DNA of 64,000 bases from Myxococcota bacterium (GCA_022447545.1 JAKVBI010000015.1:1-64000); one strand, 5' to 3'. Numbered from the stretch's first letter, positions 43,326 through 52,773 are shown. A program made the numbers and translations. Notes: generated by a model from the letters alone, not told the origin.

Positions 43326-44632
43326 ACCTTCAGCCCAGCAAACAACGCAAAGCCGATCGTCAGCCCGAACATGTTCTGAACCTCTGCGTCGAAGTAGTTG
43401 TTCTGGAATAAACCCGCCACGAGGGTTCCCAAAAGACCCGCAGCAGTTCCCCAGAGAATTCCGACGTCCAGGGAACACTCCGAAGTCGCCTGTTTGATCC
43501 CGCGGACACACCAAACAAGAAGTGCCGCAAACATCCAAACGAAGCTCCCGAGACCAACGACACCCATCGAGTACGCGACCTGCAAAAACACGTTGTGAAC
43601 GCCGGCTTCCGGCACGGCCGAGTAGCGATGCCCACCGTGGCGTTCCGCAACGAGTTCCCGGTACTTCTGGTAGTTCGCGCCGGAATTCGCGAAACCAGCG
43701 CCGACCAGAGGATGATCCACGAAACCGAGCCAACCTGCCTTCCACAAGTAGAGCCGGTCCTTTTCGGACTCGAGAGATGTATTCACAAATCGCTTCACGA
43801 GGGCGGAAGAGCCCACCGGGTCTAGGTGTCTCTTCAGGAACCCCGTGGACAGCGCCAGAGCCACGGCAAGGATCAACACGAGACCCGACGCGGCGATCGC
43901 AACCGACCAGCGCCTCGGCAGTTTGAGGGCAAAAACGAGACCACCAATGGCCAGACCCAGCCAGGTGCTTCTTCCCATGGACGTCATGACTCCCGTAATC
44001 GCCGCAACAGCCACGAGAACCCAGAACCAGCGAAGGCCCGTGCGCTCGCATAGCGCCAGCGCCAGAAAGAGCAGCGCATTCAAGAGCAACACCCCTGCAA
44101 ACGTGAGGTGGTGGGAGAAGGTTCCCTTCGCATGAAAGGTTCCCGTGGGGTCGAACTGCGACGGCGTTACCAGCGATTCGTCCAGGATCCGAAACCAATC
44201 CACGCCGAAACGGAACTGAATGGTCCCATAGAGGGCGGATAGAACGACACAGACCCCCAGGGCAATCAGGGCCCGGCGTGGATCGATGCAATGAAACGCG
44301 GGGAGCATCGCGAATGGAAGCAGGATCCGGTACTGCCCTCGCATGCTCCACAGCGCTTTCGAAGTCTCCGGATTGCAGATGGCGGAGAGCAGTTCGGCGA
44401 AGATCACAGCGACAAAAGGAGCCACCAACCAAGCGGGCACGCCCCACATGGAGCGCTCTCGAAATCTCACGATCAGCGCACATGCAAAAAGCGCGAGAGT
44501 TGCAGCCTCTATTCCTGCGATGCTGAAGGAACTCGCAACGATCAGCCCGTAGAACGAAGCCCGCAGACCTCTCTCGAGGAGGCCGCTGTCGATGGAATGA
44601 AATTGGGACGTCTTGGCTCCGCTCCCCAGCAT
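43274..44632 (-). CDS. O-antigen ligase/polymerase-like membrane protein (Wzy_C domain)
   Basis: A 452-aa protein with about eleven membrane helices and a large periplasmic loop after the middle (about 275-350). That loop contains DPVGSS, then DHPLVGAGFANSGANYQKY and the conserved VHNVFLQVAYSMG, as in WaaL-type ligases. It transfers or polymerises undecaprenol-linked glycans. No glycosyltransferase cluster is adjacent, so the acceptor (lipid A core, protein or other) is open. Confidence 0.8.
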   Translation of the reverse strand: MLGSGAKTSQFHSIDSGLLERGLRASFYGLIVASSFSIAGIEAATLALFACALIVRFRERSMWGVPAWLVAPFVAVIFAELLSAICNPETSKALWSMRGQYRILLPFAMLPAFHCIDPRRALIALGVCVVLSALYGTIQFRFGVDWFRILDESLVTPSQFDPTGTFHAKGTFSHHLTFAGVLLLNALLFLALALCERTGLRWFWVLVAVAAITGVMTSMGRSTWLGLAIGGLVFALKLPRRWSVAIAASGLVLILAVALALSTGFLKRHLDPVGSSALVKRFVNTSLESEKDRLYLWKAGWLGFVDHPLVGAGFANSGANYQKYRELVAERHGGHRYSAVPEAGVHNVFLQVAYSMGVVGLGSFVWMFAALLVWCVRGIKQATSECSLDVGILWGTAAGLLGTLVAGLFQNNYFDAEVQNMFGLTIGFALFAGLKVQAKAVRNSRSSGVHSP

Positions 44633-44698
44633 CGCGATGCGGCACCCCTTGCTCGGCCAACGCGAGATCCCAGCGTTCGGACCCGAATTGGAGCCGCG

Positions 44699-45562
44699 TC
44701 AGTTTAAATGGCGGACACGCTTGTGCAACTCGCGAACCCGCATGGAGATGGCGGGTGACGTCTCATCGTCGGGCGCGAGGGCCAGGAAACGCTGGTAATC
44801 GATGAGCGCCGCACTGTGACACTCGAGACGTTCGTATATGAGCCCACGATCACGGAGCTCGATGGGGGAGTCGGGCGCAAGCATCAAGATCCGATCGCAG
44901 CAAGCCAGGGCCCGCTCGAAGCCTCCCGAACTCAGCCCAATGTGCTTCAGATTCGAGAGCATTCGAATCAAAATCTCGCGCTTGCTGGAGGACCGAAGGT
45001 GTTGCGGCGGGTCAAGGGCCAGCTGACCGCCCGAAAGAGAGCGCAAGCGATCGCCACATTCCTCAAGACTGAGGACAACGCCGTGAAACGGGTCCACGAT
45101 GGTCTCCCCCTGTTCACAATCGACCTTCGCCAAAAAGTGTCCAGGGAATCCCACTCCCTCGGCCGCGAGGCCCAGGCGCCGAGCGACCTCGACATATAAG
45201 ATGCTGAGCGTGATGGGAATTCCAAGCTTTCGATCCAGCACCTCGTTGAGATAGCTGTTTCGAGGGTCGTGATAGGCGGTCTCGTTCCCGCGATAACCGA
45301 GATCGTCGTGGAGGCACTCGACGAGCGCACGAGCCCGCTGAGGCGTAGCGTCCTCGGCCTCCACCCAGGCACGAGCGGACTCAGCCAAATCGTCGATCCT
45401 CGACAGGTAATGCGGAACATCGAGACCGGGATACTCTTCGCCCGCCACCCAGAGCGACGCTGCGGCAAGATCGATTTCAACGTCCGTGATGCCCGCGATG
45501 GCGCTGAATTGCTCTCGGGCGTTCATGCCCAGAACCGGAGAATCGCCAAGTGCATGATTCAC
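44699..45562 (-). CDS. SirB1-family transglutaminase-like/TPR protein
   Basis: A 287-aa protein. The N-terminal two-thirds is the transglutaminase-like SirB1 domain with YHDPRNSYLNEVLDRKLGIPITLSILY-type sequence (about 97-123) and VGFPGHFLAK. The last ~90 residues form TPR-like helices. No catalytic Cys is evident at the usual place, so enzymatic activity is doubtful. The GTG start overlaps the preceding small CcmD-like gene (GTGA), which fixes it. Confidence 0.8.
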   Translation of the reverse strand: MNHALGDSPVLGMNAREQFSAIAGITDVEIDLAAASLWVAGEEYPGLDVPHYLSRIDDLAESARAWVEAEDATPQRARALVECLHDDLGYRGNETAYHDPRNSYLNEVLDRKLGIPITLSILYVEVARRLGLAAEGVGFPGHFLAKVDCEQGETIVDPFHGVVLSLEECGDRLRSLSGGQLALDPPQHLRSSSKREILIRMLSNLKHIGLSSGGFERALACCDRILMLAPDSPIELRDRGLIYERLECHSAALIDYQRFLALAPDDETSPAISMRVRELHKRVRHLN

Positions 45563-45717
45563 CCCTCGCTCGAGGGATCTGAAACCCGAGAGGCCGCAGC
45601 ACGAGCTTCCATCGCGGCCTCCTGTTCAGAAACCCCACGCCGCTGTGACTGGATCCACAGCCCGTAGACGACCAGTGATCCGATGACCACCCCATATGCT
45701 GCGATGACATAGCCCAT
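45559..45717 (-). CDS. CcmD-like small membrane protein
   Basis: A 52-aa protein with one N-terminal helix, MGYVIAAYGVVIGSLVVYGL, then a basic and Glu/Ala-rich tail. The YVxxAYG pattern and size match heme exporter protein CcmD, which bridges CcmC and CcmE in cytochrome c maturation. AGGAG lies 7 bases before the ATG. No other ccm gene is in the window; instead it is translationally coupled to the SirB1-like gene. Either ccmD has moved away from its operon or this is a look-alike. Confidence 0.68.
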   Translation of the reverse strand: MGYVIAAYGVVIGSLVVYGLWIQSQRRGVSEQEAAMEARAAASRVSDPSSEG

Positions 45718-46002
45718 GCTTGACTCCTGTGGAGAGCGCAGGTTTTCCCCAAGTCTGTAGAGAGTCCGTGGAATGTGCAACCTCGACTCCCAGAGCCCAG
45801 CCCGGCCTTCCGGCGACTTCTCGTCACCCTCAAAGCTTGCGAGGACCTGCCAGAGACGGAGTCGCCCCTAACGGGAGCCCGCCCTACCCTTCGACATCGT
45901 GACGACCGCCTCTGCCCAAGAGCCGCTTCTCCGGTCCACGATCCACTGCGAAGAGCACTGGGGCCTGGCAGCTTTTCAACCATCTCAGAGGGGTCCGGAG
46001 GC

Positions 46003-47361
46003 ATGAGCCACCCCTTCGTGCATTTCCAAGCAGCTGGATTGACCTGGCAGTCCCGAGACTCCCTACGGGAGCCGATCGAGCAACTGTGCACCGAGGGCGC
46101 TCTGGGAGGTTCCGGGGCCATCGGGGAAGTCGTAAAGCGCTCGCAGAACCGCCTGGTCACTCGAATGCGAATAGGCGACATCCCCTGCTATTTGAAGAGA
46201 TACCGTGTGGTCGGTTGCCGAGAGCGGCTCAAATTCGCCGTTCAGCCCTCACGAGCCGAGAGAGAGTGGGATGCCGCACTCAGACTGCGGGAACTCGGCA
46301 TTCCCGCCGTGGAGCCCCTCGCGATGGGTGTCGCTCGCCAGGGAACCAGGTTGCTGGACGCGTACTTCGTCTCAGCAGAAACGGTTGGGGTGCGCTTCGA
46401 CGAAGCCGTCACCGCCGAGCTGTGCGCAGGCCGTTCCACCGTGGCACTGACCCATGCGCTCATCGACCTCCATCAACACCTGTTGTCGGCAGGTGTCTTC
46501 CATCCCGACCTTCATTCCGGCAACGTTCTCGTCGACGGCACCGGAACCGACTCTCGAATCCGCCTCGTTGGCCTTCACACCCTGCGGTTCGGGCGGAGCG
46601 AGCCTCTCCCCGCCGCAAAGCGCCGCATGCGGTCAAAACTCGCACACTCACTGAGTCGTGTGCTGGACCCATCGGATTTCGAGTCCGCGCTCGAACACCT
46701 GGCACCCGGCAAAACGGAACAGGTGAAGCGGGACGTCGAGAACGTCGAACGCCGTTGGTTGGCCACCCGTAGCCGCCGTTGCATCCGGGAATCCTCTGCA
46801 TTCACCCGGGACCGGGCCCAGGGGTTCACAGTCTGGCGCCGGCGAGAAGTGCCCCTCGAACAGCTGATGGAAGCAACCCGCGAGGAATCCACACAGCCCT
46901 TGGAACTCTCGATCGGTGGGCGGCAGGTCCTGGTGAGAACCCTGCGCCGCCAACGCGGCTTCGGAATGCTCGAATGGAAAGGCGCCCACGCCCTGGCAGT
47001 CCGTGGCATTCCCGCCCCCACCGCATTCGCGTGCTTGACCCGCCGCTCCCTCGGCTTCTCACGCGAAACCATTCTCGTCATGGAAGACCGCTCAGCGGGT
47101 CTGGACATCACTCACGCGGTCAGACATGGCACCGAGGTCGAGAGCGAGATCGAGCAGGCCATCGTCGAGATCGCCCACCGTCACCACCGTGCGGGTCTGC
47201 GGCTGCGGCCATCGGATCTCGTCGCGTTTCAGCACGACGGTCGGTGGAGGCTCGAACGCCGAGACCTCGCCGTCAGACCTACGGATCGACCGGTGAGCCC
47301 CGGAGCAGCGAAGGACGACCTCGATCGCCTGATCGCTGCCGTGACGAGCGGCAGCCCCTAG
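46003..47361 (+). CDS. WaaP/Kdo-kinase-like protein with a second degenerate kinase-like module
   Basis: A 452-aa protein. The first module (about 30-270) resembles LPS core kinases: Lys65 in CYLKRYR, then the catalytic loop FHPDLHSGNVLVD with Asp169 and Asn174. The Asp normally found in the following IDL/DFG-equivalent is Gly190 (RLVGLH). The second part (about 290-450) looks like another kinase fold with LVRTLRRQRG and ILVMEDRS but no catalytic motif. The ATG at 46003 was chosen as first Met before conserved sequence, with GAGGGG upstream. It may be a weak kinase or a pseudokinase acting on cell-envelope glycolipid. Confidence 0.72.
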   Translation: MSHPFVHFQAAGLTWQSRDSLREPIEQLCTEGALGGSGAIGEVVKRSQNRLVTRMRIGDIPCYLKRYRVVGCRERLKFAVQPSRAEREWDAALRLRELGIPAVEPLAMGVARQGTRLLDAYFVSAETVGVRFDEAVTAELCAGRSTVALTHALIDLHQHLLSAGVFHPDLHSGNVLVDGTGTDSRIRLVGLHTLRFGRSEPLPAAKRRMRSKLAHSLSRVLDPSDFESALEHLAPGKTEQVKRDVENVERRWLATRSRRCIRESSAFTRDRAQGFTVWRRREVPLEQLMEATREESTQPLELSIGGRQVLVRTLRRQRGFGMLEWKGAHALAVRGIPAPTAFACLTRRSLGFSRETILVMEDRSAGLDITHAVRHGTEVESEIEQAIVEIAHRHHRAGLRLRPSDLVAFQHDGRWRLERRDLAVRPTDRPVSPGAAKDDLDRLIAAVTSGSP

Positions 47362-47377
47362 CCCAGAGCAGAGCGGT

Positions 47378-49273
47378 CTATCGAGCGTAGCCCAGAGCAC
47401 GAAGTGCCTGGGTAATCTCTTCCAGAATGGCAGGGTCGTCGATGGTGGGTGGAGTTCGATAGGTCTCGGAATCCGCAATTCGGCGCATGGTGCCGCGAAG
47501 GATCTTGCCGGACCGGGTCTTGGGAAGGCGATCGACGACAGCGGCCTGTTTGAACGCCGCCACCGGTCCGATCGTCTCGCGCACGCGCTTGACCAGATCA
47601 GCCACCACCTCTTCTGCAGTGGTGGCCGCATCCGCATTCAGGACCGCCAAGCCCAATGGAACCTGCCCCTTGAGTTCATCGGCGACACCGATCACGGCGC
47701 ACTCTGCGACATCGGGGTGCCCGGCAATCACCTCTTCCATGGCACCCGTCGAAAGACGATGGCCCGCAACATTGATGATGTCGTCGGTTCGGGCCATCAC
47801 CCACAGGTACCCATCCTCGTCGAGGTACCCCGCGTCGGAGGTCTCATAGAAACCGGGAAAGCGTTGGAGATAGGCGCGCTCGAAGCCCTCATCGTTGTCC
47901 CACAAACTCTTGAGGCAGCCGGGGGGCAGTGGAAGTTCCAGCACGATGTTTCCGATTTCTCCGGCTGGAAGCTCCCGACCTTCGTCATCGAGAACCCGCA
48001 CTCCGTAGCCCGGAACGGGCCGGGTCGGGGAACCGTGCTTTACCGGCAACGCCTCGATGCCCAGACAATTCGCGGCAATGGGCCACCCCGTCTCGGTCTG
48101 CCACCAGTGGTCAATGACCGGAACCGAGAGCGACCGCTCCGCCCACTCCACCGTGTCGGGATCGGCTCTCTCTCCGGCGAGAAAGAGTGCGCGGAGGCTG
48201 GAAAGATCGTGCTGCCGGATGCGCTCGCCTTTCGGATCCTCACGCTTGATGGAGCGCAAGGCAGTGGGTGCAGTAAACAGCGTGTTGACCTGATGAGACT
48301 CGATCACTCGCCAGAATGCGCCCGCGTCGGGTGTACCCACGGGCTTGCCCTCGTAGAGAACCGTCGTGCAGCCCAAGAACAAGGGCGCGTAGACGATATA
48401 GGAGTGACCCACCACCCAGCCGATGTCAGAAGCCGCCCAGAAGACATCACCGGGCTTCATCCCATAGACGTGCTCAAGGCTCCATTTGAGTGCAACCGCG
48501 TGGCCACCGTTGTCGCGCACCACGCCCTTGGGCATCCCCGTTGTTCCAGAGGTGTAGAGAATGTAGAGCGGCTCGCTCGCACCAATGGGTACGCAGTCCA
48601 CAGAAGATGCGCCGCGCATCAATTCGGCCCAGTCGTAATCGCGGCCCGAGACCAGATCAGCACGTTGTTGATCCCGTTGCAGGACGACACAGTGGTCGGG
48701 CTTGTTCGCCGACTGATCGATGGCCGCGTCGAGCAACGGCTTGTAGGCCACGATGCGTCCCGGCTCGATGCCACAGGAGGCTGAGAGGATCACCTTGGGA
48801 GCCGCGTGTTGAATACGCTGAGCGAGTTCGTTGGAAGCAAAGCCGCCGAAGACCACCGAATGAATCGCACCGAGCCTCGCCACAGCGAGCATCCCAATCA
48901 CGGCCTCGGGAACCATGGGCATATAGAGCAGTACGACATCTCCCCGCTCCACACCCAGGGATGCCAGGACACCCGAAAAGCGACTGACCTCGTCGCGCAG
49001 TTCTCGATAGCTGTAGGAACGAATCTCACCCGTTACGGGGCTGTCGTAGATCAGCGCCGTCTGCTCCGCGCGACCGGCAATCACGTGCAGATCGAGCGCG
49101 TTGTAACAGCTGTTGAGCATGGCGCCGGGAAACCAGCGGACGAAGGGCACCTTCGTATCATCCAACAAAGCACGGGGTCGGCGAACCCACTCGATCTGAC
49201 CTGCCGCCTCCATCCAGAAAGCAGCGGGGTCAGCTCGAGATGCCCCATAAACCTCTTCGAAGGAACGTGACAC
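47378..49273 (-). CDS. prpE: Propionyl-CoA synthetase (acetyl-CoA synthetase family)
   Basis: A 631-aa AMP-forming acyl-CoA synthetase. The P-loop reads YTSGTTGMPKGVVRDNGGHAV, a form characteristic of PrpE. The domain-hinge region has TSDAGYLDEDGYLWVMARTDD, and the C-terminal catalytic Lys is in LPKTRSGKILRG. The N-terminal SFEEVYGASRADPAAFW is also PrpE-like, which fixes the GTG at 49273; the frame is open further upstream without similarity. It activates propionate (and probably acetate). No methylcitrate genes are adjacent. Confidence 0.88.
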   Translation of the reverse strand: MSRSFEEVYGASRADPAAFWMEAAGQIEWVRRPRALLDDTKVPFVRWFPGAMLNSCYNALDLHVIAGRAEQTALIYDSPVTGEIRSYSYRELRDEVSRFSGVLASLGVERGDVVLLYMPMVPEAVIGMLAVARLGAIHSVVFGGFASNELAQRIQHAAPKVILSASCGIEPGRIVAYKPLLDAAIDQSANKPDHCVVLQRDQQRADLVSGRDYDWAELMRGASSVDCVPIGASEPLYILYTSGTTGMPKGVVRDNGGHAVALKWSLEHVYGMKPGDVFWAASDIGWVVGHSYIVYAPLFLGCTTVLYEGKPVGTPDAGAFWRVIESHQVNTLFTAPTALRSIKREDPKGERIRQHDLSSLRALFLAGERADPDTVEWAERSLSVPVIDHWWQTETGWPIAANCLGIEALPVKHGSPTRPVPGYGVRVLDDEGRELPAGEIGNIVLELPLPPGCLKSLWDNDEGFERAYLQRFPGFYETSDAGYLDEDGYLWVMARTDDIINVAGHRLSTGAMEEVIAGHPDVAECAVIGVADELKGQVPLGLAVLNADAATTAEEVVADLVKRVRETIGPVAAFKQAAVVDRLPKTRSGKILRGTMRRIADSETYRTPPTIDDPAILEEITQALRALGYAR

Positions 49274-49404
49274 GACGACGCATGATAGCCGCGTGACTCG
49301 ACGCGCCACCATCCCACGCGAGGGTCCGCGGGGAATCGACACGACGCCGATGCGACTGCCCCCGAATTCGAGCACTCTCTTCCGAAACGAGGAGGCCGCG
49401 GGAC

Positions 49405-50064
49405 ATGAATGGAGTGATCCTTCTCATCGGTCTGTGGCTGCTGTTTGCGGGAACGCATATGGGTCTGTCCAGTAGGCGCCTGCGCTCACCGCTCGTGGCT
49501 CGCCTGGGTGAGGGGCCTTTCCTCGGTTTCTACTCGATCTTGGCGTTGGCGATCTTCGTCCCTCTCGTCAGCAGCTACTTCGCCGATAAGCACGCCGGCC
49601 CCCTGCTCTGGGTCGGGGGGACGGACACTGTGCTCCGCTGGTCGATGTACACGGGAATGGGCGTGGCACTCACTCTGGTGGTCGGGGGCATTTTCACACC
49701 GAGCCCCGCTTCCATCGGACCCGGCACGGGCGAGGTCCGGGGGGTCCTCCGTATCACGCGCCATCCCCTATTCATGGGCATTGGCGCCCTGGGCCTTCTC
49801 CACCTCTCGGTGGCCCGAATCAATCTGGCCGAACTGATCTTTTTCGGTGGTCTGGTGACCTTTTCGCTCATCGGCTGTTGGCACCAGGACCGGCGCAAGC
49901 TCGCGTGTGGCGACGACGGCTACGGGGAATTCTACGCACAGACGGCTTTTCTCCCGTTTTCCCGCGGGGGCTTCCGAGGGCTGATCGAACGACCCGGGAT
50001 CACCCTGCTGGGGTTTGGGATGGCCGCAGCGCTCCGCTACTACCACGGCTCCTGGTTCGGCTGA
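49405..50064 (+). CDS. NnrU-family membrane protein
   Basis: A 219-aa protein with about six predicted helices. The central VRGVLRITRHPLFMGIGALGLLH segment is shared by NnrU and the related isoprenylcysteine methyltransferase-like and zeta-carotene-isomerase-like proteins; its His residues are thought to bind heme or metal. NnrU is linked to nitrogen-oxide metabolism in some bacteria, but no such genes are near. GAGGAGG is 9 bases before the ATG. Confidence 0.75.
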   Translation: MNGVILLIGLWLLFAGTHMGLSSRRLRSPLVARLGEGPFLGFYSILALAIFVPLVSSYFADKHAGPLLWVGGTDTVLRWSMYTGMGVALTLVVGGIFTPSPASIGPGTGEVRGVLRITRHPLFMGIGALGLLHLSVARINLAELIFFGGLVTFSLIGCWHQDRRKLACGDDGYGEFYAQTAFLPFSRGGFRGLIERPGITLLGFGMAAALRYYHGSWFG

Positions 50065-50217
50065 CACGGTACTCGGTCGATGCACACAAGCCCTGGGTGG
50101 GAGACGACGATATATTTCCCACAGGCGCTCATACGGCGCCCCCAGGTGGCGACCTTCCACCGAGCGGTAAGAAGCTCTACCGCCAAAACCACCGGGCGAG
50201 GCCATGGAGTGGTCCCA

Positions 50218-51195
50218 ATGAAGACCGCGACGACCGCACCCACGAACTGGCGAAACGTGCTCACCGACGAGGAGCGCCGTCAACTGTTGTCCACCAACAA
50301 CTGGAGAGCCTGGCTTTCGATCGGTCTCAACTGGGGGTTGGTGGCGGTCTCCTTTGCAGGAGTCGTCTACTCGCCGGGTCTGCTGAGCGTCGTGGTGGCA
50401 ATCGCCGTAATCGGGGGGCGACAACTCGGCTTCGCGGTGTTGATGCACGAGGCGGCCCACCAGACCCTCTTCGCCAACCGCACGCTCAACGACTGGGTGG
50501 GCAATTGGCTGTGCGCATATCCGATCTGGGCGGATCTCGTTCCGTACCGCAAATACCACCTCCGACACCACGCCAAGAACTGGACCGACGAGGACCCGGA
50601 CCTCGACCTCGCGACCAAGTACCCGGTGACGCGCGCCAGCATGAGGAGAAAGGTCTGGCGAGACCTGTCGGGTCAGGTGGCGTGGAAGCGTATCCGCGCC
50701 ACCCTTGCTCGTGATCTCAGTGGCGCAGCCAGCAAGAGCGCACGTCTGAATACGAGAAGCCTGGGCGGGCGGGCGCCGAACGACAGCGTGGGAATCCACA
50801 ACTTGCGGGGCGTGATCGTCACCAACGCGATTCTCCTGGCGGTGCTGTTTGCACTGGGCCACCCGGCCCTCTACCTGCTCTGGGTGGTTGCCTGGTTCAC
50901 GACATACAGCCTGGCAACACGGATCCGCTCCATCGCCGAGCACAACCTCGTGAGGGACCCCAACGACGAACTCCAAAACTCGCGTACAACGATCGCACGC
51001 TGGTGGGAGCGGCTGTTGACGGCACCCAACCGTGTCAATTTCCACCTGGAACACCACTTGCTGATGACCGTGCCCTACTACAACCTGCCGCGAATGCATA
51101 AAATATTGCGCGACCGACACGCGCTGGAGGGCGCCCTCCTCGAGCACGGATACCCGGGAATCCTTCGCCGGGCTGCGTCGGCGCCGTCCCGCTGA
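50218..51195 (+). CDS. Membrane fatty acid desaturase / hydroxylase family protein
   Basis: A 325-aa di-iron membrane enzyme with the three His boxes H77EAAH81, H114LRHH118 and H276LEHH280 in correct spacing among four helices. The boxes resemble those of acyl-lipid desaturases and related hydroxylases. It needs oxygen and an electron donor. The ATG at 50218 has a GGAG site; the longer frame upstream does not look coding. Regioselectivity and substrate cannot be predicted. Confidence 0.88.
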   Translation: MKTATTAPTNWRNVLTDEERRQLLSTNNWRAWLSIGLNWGLVAVSFAGVVYSPGLLSVVVAIAVIGGRQLGFAVLMHEAAHQTLFANRTLNDWVGNWLCAYPIWADLVPYRKYHLRHHAKNWTDEDPDLDLATKYPVTRASMRRKVWRDLSGQVAWKRIRATLARDLSGAASKSARLNTRSLGGRAPNDSVGIHNLRGVIVTNAILLAVLFALGHPALYLLWVVAWFTTYSLATRIRSIAEHNLVRDPNDELQNSRTTIARWWERLLTAPNRVNFHLEHHLLMTVPYYNLPRMHKILRDRHALEGALLEHGYPGILRRAASAPSR

Positions 51196-51253
51196 CCCAC
51201 GCCCCTTCCCAACGGTGATCGACTACAATGGGTTCAGCCGAGGAGGACTGCCC

Positions 51254-51628
51254 ATGCTCGCTCACGGAGTCGACCACATTTCCTTTACGGTCGCCGATCT
51301 TGAGGCGTCCCTGCATTTCTATCGCGAAGTTCTCGGTTTCGAGGTCATCCCGCGGCCGGATTTCGGCATCCCGGGCGCGTGGCTCCGAACGGGCAACAGC
51401 CAGGTCCACCTGATTGCAAAACCCGGAGGTGGAGAATCGAGCGAACCCGGGGACAAATTCACCCCCCTGGCCAACCACCAAGCCTTCGCGGTTGCGGATT
51501 ACCAGAAGACCATCGACCACCTCAAATCTCATGGCCTCGAAGTCATGGAGACCAGCCCTGAACAGGGTCAACTCTGGGTTCAGGATCCTGACGGGAACGT
51601 CATTGAATTCCTGATTCCCCGCAGTTAG
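51254..51628 (+). CDS. VOC/glyoxalase-fold metalloprotein
   Basis: A 124-aa protein with the two beta-alpha-beta-beta-beta halves of the vicinal-oxygen-chelate fold. The starts VDHISFTVADLEASLHFYREVLGFE and the end VQDPDGNVIEFL carry candidate metal ligands (His near the start, Glu at the end). AGGAGG lies 7 bases before the ATG. Glyoxalase I, fosfomycin-type transferases and dioxygenases share this fold, so the reaction is not assigned. Confidence 0.85.
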   Translation: MLAHGVDHISFTVADLEASLHFYREVLGFEVIPRPDFGIPGAWLRTGNSQVHLIAKPGGGESSEPGDKFTPLANHQAFAVADYQKTIDHLKSHGLEVMETSPEQGQLWVQDPDGNVIEFLIPRS

Positions 51629-51648
51629 GACTCCCCAAACACGAGAGC

Positions 51649-52773
51649 ATGAGCCCGGAAGACTCGCACATGGAAGTGACTCCCCCGATCGTTCTGGATG
51701 CACTGCGTCCTATCATCGACCCCGACTTCGGTAAGAGCATCGTCGACCTCGGGTTCATCAAGAACTTGGCGATCTCCGACGGTACGGTGAGCTTTGAGAT
51801 CGAACTCACCACCCCCGCGTGCCCGGTAAAGGCCGAATTCGAGAAGGCCGCACTGGAGCGAGTGAGCGCCCTCCCGGGTGTGAACCACGTCGACGTGCGA
51901 ATGACCGCCAATACACGGGGCCGGGCGGCCGGAGGCGAGTCCGCGGCGGACGTCTTGCCCACGGTTCGCAACGCGATCGCCATTGCATCTGGAAAAGGCG
52001 GTGTGGGAAAAAGCACGACGGCTGTAAACCTGGCCCTGTCGTTGCGCCAGATGGGTGCTGCCGTGGGGTTGATGGATGCGGATGTGTATGGCCCCTCCCT
52101 CCCTTTACTGACGGGTGTCAAGGGACGACCTCAAGCCGAGGAGAAGCGCATTCACCCACACGAGGCCTGGGGAATTCAACTGATGTCCATGGGCTTCTTC
52201 ATCACAGACAACTCGCCCGTGATCTGGCGCGGCCCCATGGTCCACGGGCTCATTCGACAATTTCTGACTGACGTGATCTGGGGCGACCTCGACTACCTGT
52301 TGATCGACATGCCTCCGGGCACGGGAGATGCTGCCCTCACGCTCACCCAGCAGGCCCCCCTGGCGGGAGCGGTGATCGTGACCACTGCCAACGACTTGTC
52401 ACTCATCGATGCACGCAAGAGCCTCAAGATGTTCGAGAAGGTCCAGGTTCCCGTGCTGGGCGTCGTCGAAAACATGTCCTATTTCACCCCACCGGATCTT
52501 CCGGACCGGAAATACCACATCTTCGGAGAAGGAGGCGGGCGACGCGTTGCCGACGAACTCGGCGTGGACTTCCTGGGCGAGATCCCCATCGACCCTCGCA
52601 TCGTGGAAGGAGGCGACGCCGGTCGTCCCATCGTCGCCGAGGCTCCGGAAGCCGATGCAGCCCAGAGCTTCACCTCCGTCGCCGGCCAGGTAGCGCGCAA
52701 GGTCTCCATCCTGGCCGAACGAACACCGGCCATCGCCGATGCCAACCTCAGTTGGGTGACCAGCACCGACTAG
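51649..52773 (+). CDS. mrp: Mrp/NBP35-family iron-sulfur carrier ATPase
   Basis: A 374-aa protein with an N-terminal MIP18/DUF59 domain (about 8-90) and a P-loop ATPase containing the deviant Walker A SGKGGVGKST and DADVYGPS. The family carries Fe-S clusters to targets. The usual C-x2-C of the C-terminal part (after MSYF) is absent: the sequence reads TPPDLPDRKY, a variant I recall from other bacteria. Its function as a scaffold may therefore differ from NBP35. It follows the VOC gene by 20 bases. Confidence 0.9.
   Translation: MSPEDSHMEVTPPIVLDALRPIIDPDFGKSIVDLGFIKNLAISDGTVSFEIELTTPACPVKAEFEKAALERVSALPGVNHVDVRMTANTRGRAAGGESAADVLPTVRNAIAIASGKGGVGKSTTAVNLALSLRQMGAAVGLMDADVYGPSLPLLTGVKGRPQAEEKRIHPHEAWGIQLMSMGFFITDNSPVIWRGPMVHGLIRQFLTDVIWGDLDYLLIDMPPGTGDAALTLTQQAPLAGAVIVTTANDLSLIDARKSLKMFEKVQVPVLGVVENMSYFTPPDLPDRKYHIFGEGGGRRVADELGVDFLGEIPIDPRIVEGGDAGRPIVAEAPEADAAQSFTSVAGQVARKVSILAERTPAIADANLSWVTSTD

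Noticed and set aside
45775-46002. N-terminal 76-residue extension of the LPS-kinase-like frame
   Set aside because: No conserved sequence and Arg/Pro-rich; it overlaps the divergent upstream region. The ATG at 46003 is preferred.
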